From: Oscillospiraceae bacterium
GTDB lineage: Bacteria; Bacillota; Clostridia; Oscillospirales; Ruminococcaceae
DNA length: 64,000 bases
Assembly (NCBI GenBank): GCA_018110985.1
Contig: JAGAWT010000013.1
Coordinates: forward strand, 1 to 64,000
Reading direction: 5' to 3'
Shown: positions 19,201-28,337 of the stretch, one piece after another
Position numbering within the stretch: position 1 is the first letter of the stretch
Layout of the letters: the number at the start of each line of letters is the position of its first letter
Notes under the pieces: model-generated
Database searches by the model: none
What the model saw: the letters and a program-made list of their open reading frames with translations, nothing else
What the model was told of the DNA's origin: nothing
Position numbers and translations under genes: made by a program

Positions 19201-22200
19201 ATGTTTCCGGCAACGAGTCCATAGCTCCCGGAAAAATGAATATAATCATCCCTCTGCACATACTCAAGGACAGCAGCGGAAAGTATGCGGACGAGATAGA
19301 GCTTTCCATTCCCGATCAGCAGACATATGATGATACCAAGAACATTTCGCTTGCAACATCGAAGATCTACTTTACATACACCATAGACAGCGCAAACAAT
19401 GTTGTCAGGATAACGAATGTAAAGCCCATAGAGGGCGGAAACAACCCCACCATAGTTTTTGCGTACAAGACCACCGACAGTTCCTACAACTATGACGATG
19501 AGGCATTCTCCGAACCTGCATTCGCAAATATCAGGATAGATACCACCTATGGACAGGAAGGCTCGGAAAAGGATGTAAAAGTATCCGACATCACAAAGGA
19601 GCTGCCTGTTGCCATAGATACGGATGTGGATCTTACCAAAACCGAAAAGTCCATTTCCTCTGCCGATATTTACCAGTCATGGAACAACTCATGGGGAACA
19701 GCCCCCGCAGACGCCGATGACTATGTTTACATGGTCTGGAAGGTAAGAAACGAGTTCAGGAGCTATGATGTAAAGGGTTCCCCCATCGAGGAGATAACCC
19801 AGAGATACTCCTTTGGCCTGACAAAGGACGAAATATCTGCGGTACGGACAAATGACAACGGGACCTCGACTCTTGTCGCTGGTGAAGTGATAAAGGCTTA
19901 CCTTTCGGGTATAAACGAATGGAAAGAGTGGGACGGCAGCGGAGAGATGAACCTTTCCGATACGGAACAGAAAAAGCTCAGCGGTCTGGTGGACAGAGGG
20001 CGCACGGATCATGTGCTTGTAAGGTACAAAAAGTCTGATGTAAACGTGTACATCATTGACCAGGTCACCGACAAAGTAACTGATTCACTAAAGGTGACAT
20101 TTTACAATACTGTAAAAGACAAAATGACACCTGAGGGGAAGAGCCCTGACGAGCCCGGTACCGCTTCCGGAAAGATAGATTACAAGGCTCCCATATACCA
20201 GCCGCCCAAGGACGAGCTTATCTTCAAGAAAGAGGGCATGTATGCGGGCAATCAGACTGTAAGCAACCAGAGCCATATTTCTTTCTACACTCTTCAGAAG
20301 CTGAAAGAGGACAAACAGGATATAAAAGGGCTGAAATACTATGTTTACGGCACTGCAAGTATGCTTCCGGAGACATTTAACGGAAGTGACCCGACCGATG
20401 AATCAGAAGTCGGGTATTATCAGAAAAAGAGTATAAAATATGAGCTGACTGATGACAGGAGCATTGAACCGCTTGTGCTTACAGACCTGAAAAGCGGAAC
20501 AAAGTACCAGCTCAGTGATGATGATTACTATTTTTCCAACATAGATTACGACCTTGCTATACATAAAGGTGAATACAGCAATAACGAAAAGGTATTTGTA
20601 AAAGCAGCATTTACACCGGAGGATACAGAACCTGCGGACATGGAGCTGTGGGTACGTGTAAAAGACAGCAGCGACTTTGTGCATATAGGCACATACGATG
20701 CGAAAACGCAGACAATGACCCCGACTGAAGCCGCTGACCCCTATGTAAAGAATATTTCCTCCTACGGTGTCGTTTTTAAAGAGGATGCCAATGTGGTGGG
20801 TTACAGATTCACCTCAGAAAACTGCTATTACATCACATCCGTGACTGCCTATCCTTATGTGACACTGAAAGCTACGGATGACGTTGTGAGCAAGATCTCC
20901 GATAAGGTCGAGGGCGACGACAGCTACCTGAAGATACAGCTCGACAACACGGCAGAATTCACGGTGAGAAGAGATGACACACAGCATACGAGCGCAAAAG
21001 CCACGGGAAAGACCTATGTGGCAGAAGAGATGCGAAGCTCATTTATCTCAAAGACCGTAAACACAAACACATCTTCCGATGAGAACCAGGTCATGAACCA
21101 CCTTTACAAGGTGCCGTGGAAGGTGGAGATGAGCGAAAAGATCAAGACCGAAGACAATATCGAACAGTATGTTTACCAGCAGAGCGGAAAGTTTTACGAT
21201 CTCCTGCCCATAACATCCACTGCAAGGGTGGAAGGGATAAAGGTGTACGCAGGCAATGAGGACGGTTCCATGACCCTTCTCAATGAGGGCGATTACATCT
21301 ATTCCGTAAATGAACGCAGGCATGACTCATCCAAGAACATGGACCGTGTACTGCTTACGGTAGACATAGACAAGGGCGCATATTTCTATGTGCTGGAAAT
21401 AATCACTGTACACACCTATGAGGATATACTCACCTACGGCAGGAGCCTTATCAATTCGGCGGCTTACGAGACCGGGAATGAGGATATTTACGGCGGTTTC
21501 CCCGACAACGGCGGGAACCTGACGGAAAAGAACCTGATGAGGGATCTGGATCCCGACACAGACGACAGAAAATTCCTCTATTCACAGGCTAAGTGGTATA
21601 TACAGGCACTTATATCGAACCTCATAGGTCTGCGCAAGCAGGTAAGCTCCAAGAGAGACCTTATCCCCACCAACAATGCCATAGTAGGTCCGGATGAGAT
21701 ATACACCTACACTTACAGGCAGAAAAACGGAAACACCGACCAGAAAAACATTGTCTTTATGGATGCGGTGGAAAACCTGACGGGCACATTCAACGATGCT
21801 TCCAGATACACCCTTGACCGTGAGTGGCGGGGAGAGCCTGTGGCATTCAGATTCGGAAACCTGATAGGCGGTCTGAAGATAAAGCCGGTGCTGTATGTAA
21901 ACGAAAACGATGTTGACTTTACATCAAGTAGCTATGCTCCCGCAAGAGACCCCGGTAACGGTTCAGTATTAAATACCCAAGAGGGCAAGACCTATGCGGA
22001 AGAATTCATAAGCCATGTAATGAATCAGGATCTCGGCTGGATAGAGCTCGACGGCGTAACGGATGACAACGGCGATACCACATGGTACACGAAAGACGGA
22101 AAGCCTTACGACCTGGCAAAGATGAAAGCATTTATGCTGGATCTTTCCAAAAAGCAGGACGATACCGAATTTATACTTCCTGCCAACGGCACCATGACCT

Positions 22201-25200
22201 TCTCTCTTGATATGCGCTCCCCTGCCAAGGGAATGATAGACAAGGAGAATTATGACTGTGAGGACATAAGGACCTACAACAACATTTTCATCAGCTATGA
22301 TTCCATGGCGACCGATGGCTCCGGAAATTTCCAGTCATCCTATATACACCAGGATTACACCACCGTCACCTACAGAGTAATAGGCGATGTGCGCCTGCGC
22401 AAGACCAATTCGGACACACAAAAGCCGATAGCCGGCATACTTTTCCACCTTTCCGGCACTTCTGACTACGGCGATGTGGTGGACAAGTACATGACCACCA
22501 ACTCCGCCGGTGAGATCACATTCAGCGGCGTGGAAAAGGGTACCTACACACTTGTCGAGGAAAACCAGTCTCCGGATTATCAGGTGGTAGGGGCTATGAC
22601 AGTTACGGTGGACGAAGACGGCACCGCAAGCATTTCCCCATCCGACGGCACATTAGTGTTCGACCTCTACCTTAATATGAGAAACGGCACCACCGTAAAG
22701 GGAACGGGCGACCTTGTGTTCCAGCTTTTTAAGGGCAGTGAGCTCATAAGCACACAGACCCAGCCTCTGCTGCCCGGAACAGGAACATTTGTGTTCAAGG
22801 ATATACCTATCCCCGAGGGGGAAGAGACATACACCCTCAGGGAATTCTACAAGTCCACATCCTCAACGAATGAGTATACTATCAAGTCCGTCGGAGACAA
22901 CAGCATTGTGTGGGAAAATAACAATGACGACACATACTCTCACAAGTATGGAGATCTGGAGCGCTACTACCGCATCACAAGAAAGGTATACAGCGTTCTC
23001 AACAAACCCAGGATACACGGTGATCTGGTGTTTGCAAAGAAAGACAGCACCAACCTCGACAAAAATGCAGACGGTGCCGTATTTGAGCTTACGACCGTAG
23101 GAAACGGTGACAACGACACCACAAAATACGGTCTGAAGATACCCGATGAAGAAAAGGGCATATCGCAGCTTACGGCCAAGAGCGTTGGCGGCAGGGTCAC
23201 ATTTGCAAACATAGAGCTTGGCCGCTATGTTATGAGGGAGATCACCTATCCCGACGGCTATGCGCCTGTGTCCAAGATATACTATGTTGAAGTGACAGCG
23301 GCGGCAGACAATTCGGCTATTATTAAGATGTATACGGATGATACCTATGAGACGGAGGTGACGGAAAAGTCCGGGGATCTTTATATTGTCAAGAATGATA
23401 AGACAGTTGATTTTACAGTTCTGAAAACCGATAATGTAAATACATCTGAATATCTTTATGGTGCAGTATTTACTCTTACTCCAACTGAGGAGACACTTGC
23501 AAAGCTTGATGCTGCAAAGCTCAATTCTAATGTGTGGGTCGGAGAAAATCATGTACAGACTGTAAAATCTCAGGTGACGGGATATGCTGAATTCAAGGAT
23601 CTTGCACCCGATGGTGAATATGTCCTTAAAGAAATAACCGCACCTGCAAATCATAACTTACAGGGTGCCAAGGATTATACCGTAAAGGTTTCAGATAATG
23701 GAGAACTTACCATAACCGACACATCAGGCAATGTACTTACGCCCATAGCAGAAGGCGATTATGCAGGGCTTTACAGAATAACGAATAATCGTGTTTATGA
23801 GCAGAATGTAACGGTAGTTAAAAAATGGGTGGGCAATCCGAACATGAATGGCGAAACACCTGTTTTTCCGGAGCTGATTTTGGATACTAAAGAACAAGCA
23901 CTAACAAGAAAAGTTGCGACTATCAGCTCAACATTTTCAAATTACTTTACATCAGGAGTTCAAAATTTTGTAAGGCTTGATTTAACTGGTTCGTATGGAT
24001 CAAAAGAAGAAGCTGAAAATACAGTTGGTGTAACACTCAATGATATTACCGATAAATCTTCTTCTGGGACATTTTTTGATGTTGATGGGAACACAGTTGA
24101 ATACAACTGTGCCAATGAAAAAGGTCATGTCTATATTGGCACTGATGGAAATACTGTATATTTTTGGTCAGATTCATCTGAAATATATCTTCCCTCAAAT
24201 AGTTCATCACTTTTTGAAAATGCAACATCGTTGACAAAAGTTGATCTCAACAGGATCCTTCCTGATCGTGTAACTACGATGGAGAATATGTTTATGGGTT
24301 GTGGTAACCTTTCTGAAATAGATTTTGGCAGTAACTTTGTTAATGGCATGAATGTACAGACTACTAAATCTATGTTTGAAGGGTGCACTTCTGTAGAATC
24401 TATTGATTTGAGTGATTTTTGCACGGGAACGTCTTTAAGCAATACGAACAGAATGTTTTACATGAGCAATAGAGATTTTCTCCAAAATAGCCAATTTGAA
24501 ATCACAACAATAAGTGGTGTCAAAAGATGCACGATAAAACCTGTGAGTAGTTTGAAGAATCTTAACTTGGATAATTTTCAAACAAGCAGTGTTAAAAATA
24601 TGGAGCAAATGTTTTATAATTGTGATGTGTTGGAAGTATTGAATATCGACCCGAATCATTTTAAAGCTAATTCTGCTCTTGAATCAGTAAAAGAAATGTT
24701 CTTTGGCTGTTGTGCATTGAAATATGCAGATCTAAGAGGATTTGAAAATTGTTGTAACCTGACCAGCGCAACTGATTGGTTCAATCATTGCTATTTTCTT
24801 GAATTTGTTGATTTGAGCAATTTTATACCAAATAATGCTCTCACTGCAGATGCGACCATGCGTATGTTTGCACATTGTGGTACAGGATATGATGGGGAAT
24901 CCCATACAATCAATTCAGAACAGGGTTACTATTATAATAATAGCCAGGTTGTAGGGTTGAGTGTTTTTGCAATTGAAAACTGGAATTTGAATTTTATAAC
25001 TCCCGCAAATACAAATAAATATGATTATTATTGGCGGAATGAGTTTTACGATGGTATAGTCATAAAGGAATATCAAAACTCAGGAGGTCATACATCCGGG
25101 GATTCATTTAGACTTAAGCAATTAGATTGGAAAAGTTATAAAAGCAAAAACAAGAATCCTCAGCCAGGATTTAAGCCTACGGGTGATACTGGTTATTTTC

Positions 25201-28154
25201 TATCAACAGAATGGACAGACGACAATGGTGTAAATTTCTATGAAAAGCTTGTAAAAGGAATTGCAGGCGATGACTATCTGACAAAGTATTCAGCATCGAA
25301 TACCAATGTAAATTCAAATATCAATAGATTAAATGCACTGTCTGTCCCGCAATTTCTAAGATCTGAAAGCGAAACATCACCTGCTTTGACCATTACTTAT
25401 ATGACAGAGAAAACAGGAACTCCAAAGGAAGGAACAGAAAATGTTTATGAGGTAAATGAAACTGTTACACTCAGCACTGGCGAAACTATGACACTCACGG
25501 CTACATGGGAGCTTGTAAGCACTAATCAATGGGTCTGCACACTTCAGGTCTATAATCCTCTTGACAAGTACTATGTTGTGGAAGACGATATTTACGGCTA
25601 TGTTTCCGATGCCTTTAAATCAAAGCTCAGTGATGAGTTCAAGGGCAAGGAAATGACCGCAGGCATCACCACCATAACAAACAGAAAAGAGGAGGAAGAA
25701 GAACCGAAATTCGGACATCTGAAAATTGAAAAACACCTTTTGGGTGTTTACGGCACTCATGTTGAAAAGTCAAAGCTGGACAGATTTACATTTAAGGTGA
25801 CCCTCAAAAAGAATGACGGCGGGAACTTTACAAATAACGAATATTTCAGCTTCAGCCGCCACTGGATAGATGAGAACACAAGAACGGCAACTGAATATCC
25901 GGGTGCAAGGCTTTTCAGAGTGAATGAAGATGATCCCACAGAGCTGATAGGTTACTGCTACCTTGTTGAGAACGGCTGGATAGAGTTTACGGACATTCCC
26001 GTGGACTGGACATATACGATCGAAGAAGTGGACAATAGTGACGGTGGTGCCACTCAGTACGATCTGTACGACCTCAACGATCCGAATACTCCGAAAGAAA
26101 GATCCGATGATCTAAAAATCATAGGATATCAAAGCCTTGGTGCATACTGTGGCTCAGGAGAGTTAAAAAATCCTGATAGATATGATTCTGCTTACGCTAC
26201 CGGTACAATAGTTGAGTACAAAAGTGAAGCGGAAACTCCCGCCGTACAGTATGTTCTTTGGGGAAACACGGTAGACAGAAAGTCACTTATACTGACAAAG
26301 GAGGCAACACATAAGGTAATAGACAGCACAGGAGTGAGCACAGAAACACCGCTTACCGAAAGCGAGCAGAACACTGAATTTATCTACGACATCCATCTTG
26401 AAAACCTGCTTATCTACGGTTCCACCATAAGCGAACACAATAACAAAGGCTATCCTTATCCCATAAAGGTATTTGATATAGGTCAGCCGATACAGCCGTG
26501 GAACGAGATCTATCTCAGCGGAACGATCAATGACGAAAACGAATTGGTAAAATACGAACTCGGAGAAGATGAGACAGCAGGCTACAGAGATTCCGGTGAA
26601 TTCAAAGACAAGGGCTATATCATAAGAGCAAAGCCCGACGGAACTGCCGATTTCAAGGTAAAGCTGAGACCCGGTCAGACCCTTCGTGTTTACAACCTTC
26701 CCTATGGAGTGGAATACACTGCAACAGAGGAGAAAAACGGGAACTGGAAGCTTGAAGGAGTTTCTGTAAAGGCTGTCAACCCGAATGATACCGATTACTT
26801 ACCTGTTCCACAGTCATTCACCGACGGACAGGGCTCATTCGATGGGACAGACACCTACAAAGGTATGATAACAGATGATCTTGCTGTTCCCCACCTTACA
26901 TTCAATAATCTCCTTGAAACGGAGAAGACAGTCCAACTGAAAGTCCGTAAGAGGTGGACATCCGGCACAGGCACAGAGGAAAAAGACATAACGGAGCTTA
27001 CACCGCCTCAGAACTATGATGATATGGAGGATATAAATGTAAACCTGGTAAGGGAATACTATATATCCGAGCTCAGTCAGGGCCGAACAACGCTGGCAGA
27101 TGTGACACTGGGCAAAGATAACGGCTGGAAGACCGAGTTTACCGACCTTCCCGCCCGCAGGTCAGACAACATACGGTACAGCTACTATGTTACCGAGACC
27201 CCCGACGACCAGAAAGAGACATATTACACCACTTCCGCAAAGTTCATGGATGATACGATGGAAAAGACCATAACATCCGTTTACAGAGACGGTAAGAATA
27301 CCATTACCATAGGAGATGATGTATACACGATCAGCAACACCGGGACAGCAACGCTTTACCTTGACCCGGATAATACCGGACAGGTGACTGTTGTAGATGG
27401 TTCCGGAAAACAGTTCCTTACAAGTCAACAAGGCGATAATGTAATCGAATATGCCGAATACCCCATAGGTTCGGGAAGATTTGTAAAGAACAACGATAAC
27501 GGCACTCCCCTCTTCACACTGTATTCTTCACAGTATGAGACGGGAGATGAAAAGGCTGTTTTCGTAGGCGATGCGGAGGGCAACACTGATTTTGTTGTTA
27601 CGAACCGTATCAAGCAGACCTATGATGTGTACCTGAAAAAAGAGGTAGAGGGTACCTTCGGAGATAAGTCACAGGCTTACGATTTCACCGTCAGTCTCTT
27701 AAAGGACGGCTCATACTGGCAGCCTACATCGGGACTGAAGGTAAAGATAGATGACGGGGAGCCTGAAGACCGACTTTTCACCTTCGGTGAAGAAGTCATC
27801 TCCCTTACCCACGGACAGACAGCGGTCATATGCGGGATACCGGAGGAAGACATAAAGGTAGTCATTGAGGAAAGGAAATACAGGGACTACACTACGGAGT
27901 CATCCCAGATGACCACAGGAAGCGTATTTAAAACAGATGAGCTTGAAGACAGCCGCACTCAGACGGTGGACAAGCTGGAAAGCGATGTTTACATCTATTA
28001 CAGGAACACCATGGATGTAACGGTGCCTACCGGGGCAAAGCTGCCGAAGGTATCCGCAGTATTTGCGGGGTTCCTGGCGCTGGGTGTCCTGCTCCTTGCA
28101 GGGCGTGAGAAAGCAAGGCTCACTGTGAAAAGAAAGGATGATGAGGAGGTTTAA
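16215..28154 (+). CDS. giant Cna-B/SpaA-type surface adhesin with inserted DUF285-like domain
   Basis: 3979 aa. Secretion signal at residues 1-31, then an Ala/Thr/Glu-rich stalk to about 110. A long region of beta-rich sequence without recognised domains runs to about 2050. SpaA/Cna-B isopeptide-type repeats follow from about 2055 (YTLVEE, YVMREI, YVLKEI ends, each offering the catalytic Glu). Residues about 2528-3159 hold a Cna-B domain (start VTVVKKWVG, end ITTITNRK) split by about 500 residues of BspA-like DUF285 repeats (TTMENMFMGCGNLSEIDF, VKNMEQMFYNCD). More Cna-B-like units reach about 3930. The C-terminus has VPTGAKLPK, a hydrophobic span and a basic tail, a sortase signal of the VPTG type. 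The ATG at 16215 is favoured by AAGGAC upstream over a TTG two codons earlier. It is likely the tip or ancillary adhesin of the pilus whose shaft is encoded next. Confidence 0.9.
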   Translation: MRLRQRIISGITAISILSSALFPAVTVFSEEMPTETAATAAPETATSDGNTSEMSVTTTGEVLSVTGSETSSAVTAANSEETSAPESTAPADESAASTAVTEETKAAEEDADTDAPDAFSFSGSGADISLTVENGVYALPGGAVMAKDDVSFFAYGISVDDYTYPMDIDRRVKVLRGYSILFNCGTERVTVISDSVKLKYTFTEELPEEYADSVAVYTVQNGQWVQAETGSPVTENGLVKSVSFDASLPSLDMFCVVWTDPASVKPDESILSSDRVYGCEAEGISAEATAFAGAACTGGEDPVYGALPENANNISFTLDRLSEDDESYALFGMPSETERLSVYRTRFYSEKYENVSVSDYETAVDYALSEPVPEEFAFTLNVYAHNGSEKTELAFETVTENGLVTALAFTADDELFAVSEPVKTAAESIAEYSDEVLDISHIIPAGALVTAGGNTVKPSDISVSGHIMSEEEISLLPVIEGYEDKDSRYISLDITSGTEKALISEHSSHITYKLPADEKLMAEGAVLLRLDEDGWTENGISSTCSAEGILQTLSFTDNGSAAFVLLADGLKEPAEPRFFEYKDEQLSVNVEVGAEAVFTDENSEEVFADDVRLYAKEITEPVDIEIGADERMKLYDIGFVTSDGTAVSADILSSHIDFTVQGEAGETISNIEIFEIGEENSAAPVEILTTEEPADVISESTISPLSLSSEAAGPQETVSVDDDKLSTYAVKYTVDFKLGDFEYSMNGGSEVLLSEMLSSLGVEEDIKGSTVEFTNEELLSFEKIEEETAEGRIVTDWRILSLRPFSTEEKLTVRLANGANIEIAVTDNIEQVLGVGCQYYFRDLLDWMGVTGVHDINIGSIGMPSFRYEDGTPVGEDVVKITPITGTDKDGNDFIRDYKVEIKNTIDTSSLQGLTIHDQNGYQLKVKDGVLFTEADEGSPVKYDFVQPHQNVDMNSLFFELINGVNEDMDSDGKNDTWKADTSKKGHSFEYELYYNVSGNESIAPGKMNIIIPLHILKDSSGKYADEIELSIPDQQTYDDTKNISLATSKIYFTYTIDSANNVVRITNVKPIEGGNNPTIVFAYKTTDSSYNYDDEAFSEPAFANIRIDTTYGQEGSEKDVKVSDITKELPVAIDTDVDLTKTEKSISSADIYQSWNNSWGTAPADADDYVYMVWKVRNEFRSYDVKGSPIEEITQRYSFGLTKDEISAVRTNDNGTSTLVAGEVIKAYLSGINEWKEWDGSGEMNLSDTEQKKLSGLVDRGRTDHVLVRYKKSDVNVYIIDQVTDKVTDSLKVTFYNTVKDKMTPEGKSPDEPGTASGKIDYKAPIYQPPKDELIFKKEGMYAGNQTVSNQSHISFYTLQKLKEDKQDIKGLKYYVYGTASMLPETFNGSDPTDESEVGYYQKKSIKYELTDDRSIEPLVLTDLKSGTKYQLSDDDYYFSNIDYDLAIHKGEYSNNEKVFVKAAFTPEDTEPADMELWVRVKDSSDFVHIGTYDAKTQTMTPTEAADPYVKNISSYGVVFKEDANVVGYRFTSENCYYITSVTAYPYVTLKATDDVVSKISDKVEGDDSYLKIQLDNTAEFTVRRDDTQHTSAKATGKTYVAEEMRSSFISKTVNTNTSSDENQVMNHLYKVPWKVEMSEKIKTEDNIEQYVYQQSGKFYDLLPITSTARVEGIKVYAGNEDGSMTLLNEGDYIYSVNERRHDSSKNMDRVLLTVDIDKGAYFYVLEIITVHTYEDILTYGRSLINSAAYETGNEDIYGGFPDNGGNLTEKNLMRDLDPDTDDRKFLYSQAKWYIQALISNLIGLRKQVSSKRDLIPTNNAIVGPDEIYTYTYRQKNGNTDQKNIVFMDAVENLTGTFNDASRYTLDREWRGEPVAFRFGNLIGGLKIKPVLYVNENDVDFTSSSYAPARDPGNGSVLNTQEGKTYAEEFISHVMNQDLGWIELDGVTDDNGDTTWYTKDGKPYDLAKMKAFMLDLSKKQDDTEFILPANGTMTFSLDMRSPAKGMIDKENYDCEDIRTYNNIFISYDSMATDGSGNFQSSYIHQDYTTVTYRVIGDVRLRKTNSDTQKPIAGILFHLSGTSDYGDVVDKYMTTNSAGEITFSGVEKGTYTLVEENQSPDYQVVGAMTVTVDEDGTASISPSDGTLVFDLYLNMRNGTTVKGTGDLVFQLFKGSELISTQTQPLLPGTGTFVFKDIPIPEGEETYTLREFYKSTSSTNEYTIKSVGDNSIVWENNNDDTYSHKYGDLERYYRITRKVYSVLNKPRIHGDLVFAKKDSTNLDKNADGAVFELTTVGNGDNDTTKYGLKIPDEEKGISQLTAKSVGGRVTFANIELGRYVMREITYPDGYAPVSKIYYVEVTAAADNSAIIKMYTDDTYETEVTEKSGDLYIVKNDKTVDFTVLKTDNVNTSEYLYGAVFTLTPTEETLAKLDAAKLNSNVWVGENHVQTVKSQVTGYAEFKDLAPDGEYVLKEITAPANHNLQGAKDYTVKVSDNGELTITDTSGNVLTPIAEGDYAGLYRITNNRVYEQNVTVVKKWVGNPNMNGETPVFPELILDTKEQALTRKVATISSTFSNYFTSGVQNFVRLDLTGSYGSKEEAENTVGVTLNDITDKSSSGTFFDVDGNTVEYNCANEKGHVYIGTDGNTVYFWSDSSEIYLPSNSSSLFENATSLTKVDLNRILPDRVTTMENMFMGCGNLSEIDFGSNFVNGMNVQTTKSMFEGCTSVESIDLSDFCTGTSLSNTNRMFYMSNRDFLQNSQFEITTISGVKRCTIKPVSSLKNLNLDNFQTSSVKNMEQMFYNCDVLEVLNIDPNHFKANSALESVKEMFFGCCALKYADLRGFENCCNLTSATDWFNHCYFLEFVDLSNFIPNNALTADATMRMFAHCGTGYDGESHTINSEQGYYYNNSQVVGLSVFAIENWNLNFITPANTNKYDYYWRNEFYDGIVIKEYQNSGGHTSGDSFRLKQLDWKSYKSKNKNPQPGFKPTGDTGYFLSTEWTDDNGVNFYEKLVKGIAGDDYLTKYSASNTNVNSNINRLNALSVPQFLRSESETSPALTITYMTEKTGTPKEGTENVYEVNETVTLSTGETMTLTATWELVSTNQWVCTLQVYNPLDKYYVVEDDIYGYVSDAFKSKLSDEFKGKEMTAGITTITNRKEEEEEPKFGHLKIEKHLLGVYGTHVEKSKLDRFTFKVTLKKNDGGNFTNNEYFSFSRHWIDENTRTATEYPGARLFRVNEDDPTELIGYCYLVENGWIEFTDIPVDWTYTIEEVDNSDGGATQYDLYDLNDPNTPKERSDDLKIIGYQSLGAYCGSGELKNPDRYDSAYATGTIVEYKSEAETPAVQYVLWGNTVDRKSLILTKEATHKVIDSTGVSTETPLTESEQNTEFIYDIHLENLLIYGSTISEHNNKGYPYPIKVFDIGQPIQPWNEIYLSGTINDENELVKYELGEDETAGYRDSGEFKDKGYIIRAKPDGTADFKVKLRPGQTLRVYNLPYGVEYTATEEKNGNWKLEGVSVKAVNPNDTDYLPVPQSFTDGQGSFDGTDTYKGMITDDLAVPHLTFNNLLETEKTVQLKVRKRWTSGTGTEEKDITELTPPQNYDDMEDINVNLVREYYISELSQGRTTLADVTLGKDNGWKTEFTDLPARRSDNIRYSYYVTETPDDQKETYYTTSAKFMDDTMEKTITSVYRDGKNTITIGDDVYTISNTGTATLYLDPDNTGQVTVVDGSGKQFLTSQQGDNVIEYAEYPIGSGRFVKNNDNGTPLFTLYSSQYETGDEKAVFVGDAEGNTDFVVTNRIKQTYDVYLKKEVEGTFGDKSQAYDFTVSLLKDGSYWQPTSGLKVKIDDGEPEDRLFTFGEEVISLTHGQTAVICGIPEEDIKVVIEERKYRDYTTESSQMTTGSVFKTDELEDSRTQTVDKLESDVYIYYRNTMDVTVPTGAKLPKVSAVFAGFLALGVLLLAGREKARLTVKRKDDEEV

Positions 28155-28179
28155 CGCTTCTTCATCCGGAAAAAAGAAC

Positions 28180-28206
28180 GGCGGCAGAGCTCTCTGCCCT
28201 GCCGCC
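28180..28206 (+). terminator. hairpin between adhesin and pilin genes
   Basis: GGCGGCAG / CTGCCGCC, an 8-bp perfect stem with 11-nt loop, 26 bp after the adhesin stop. The T-tract expected after it is interrupted by the palindromic repeat starting at 28210, so termination may be altered here. Confidence 0.6.
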
Positions 28207-28209
28207 TTA

Positions 28210-28312
28210 TACTAATTCTTCCTCGATGTATAGACGATCTCCAAGCCTCAAATCCCTTATATTCAAGCATTTGCGGCTTGTTTCTTGTCTATACATCGGT
28301 CAGAAATTAGTA
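28210..28312 (+). repeat. MITE-like palindromic repeat, copy 1
   Basis: 103 bp, ends TACTAATT/AATTAGTA, flanked on both sides by TTA. An imperfect whole-length palindrome with inner arms GATGTATAGAC / GTCTATACATC. It sits directly after a terminator stem and 25 bp ahead of the pilin start codon, so it forms part of the pilin 5' region. Confidence 0.85.
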
Positions 28313-28337
28313 TTAAACAAAGGAGGATCATTATAAA

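Noticed and set aside
22863-23654. 263-codon minus-strand frame inside the adhesin gene
   Set aside because: Antisense to a continuous coding region with clear Cna-B motifs; its translation is low-complexity Cys/Ile/Arg-rich and matches nothing.
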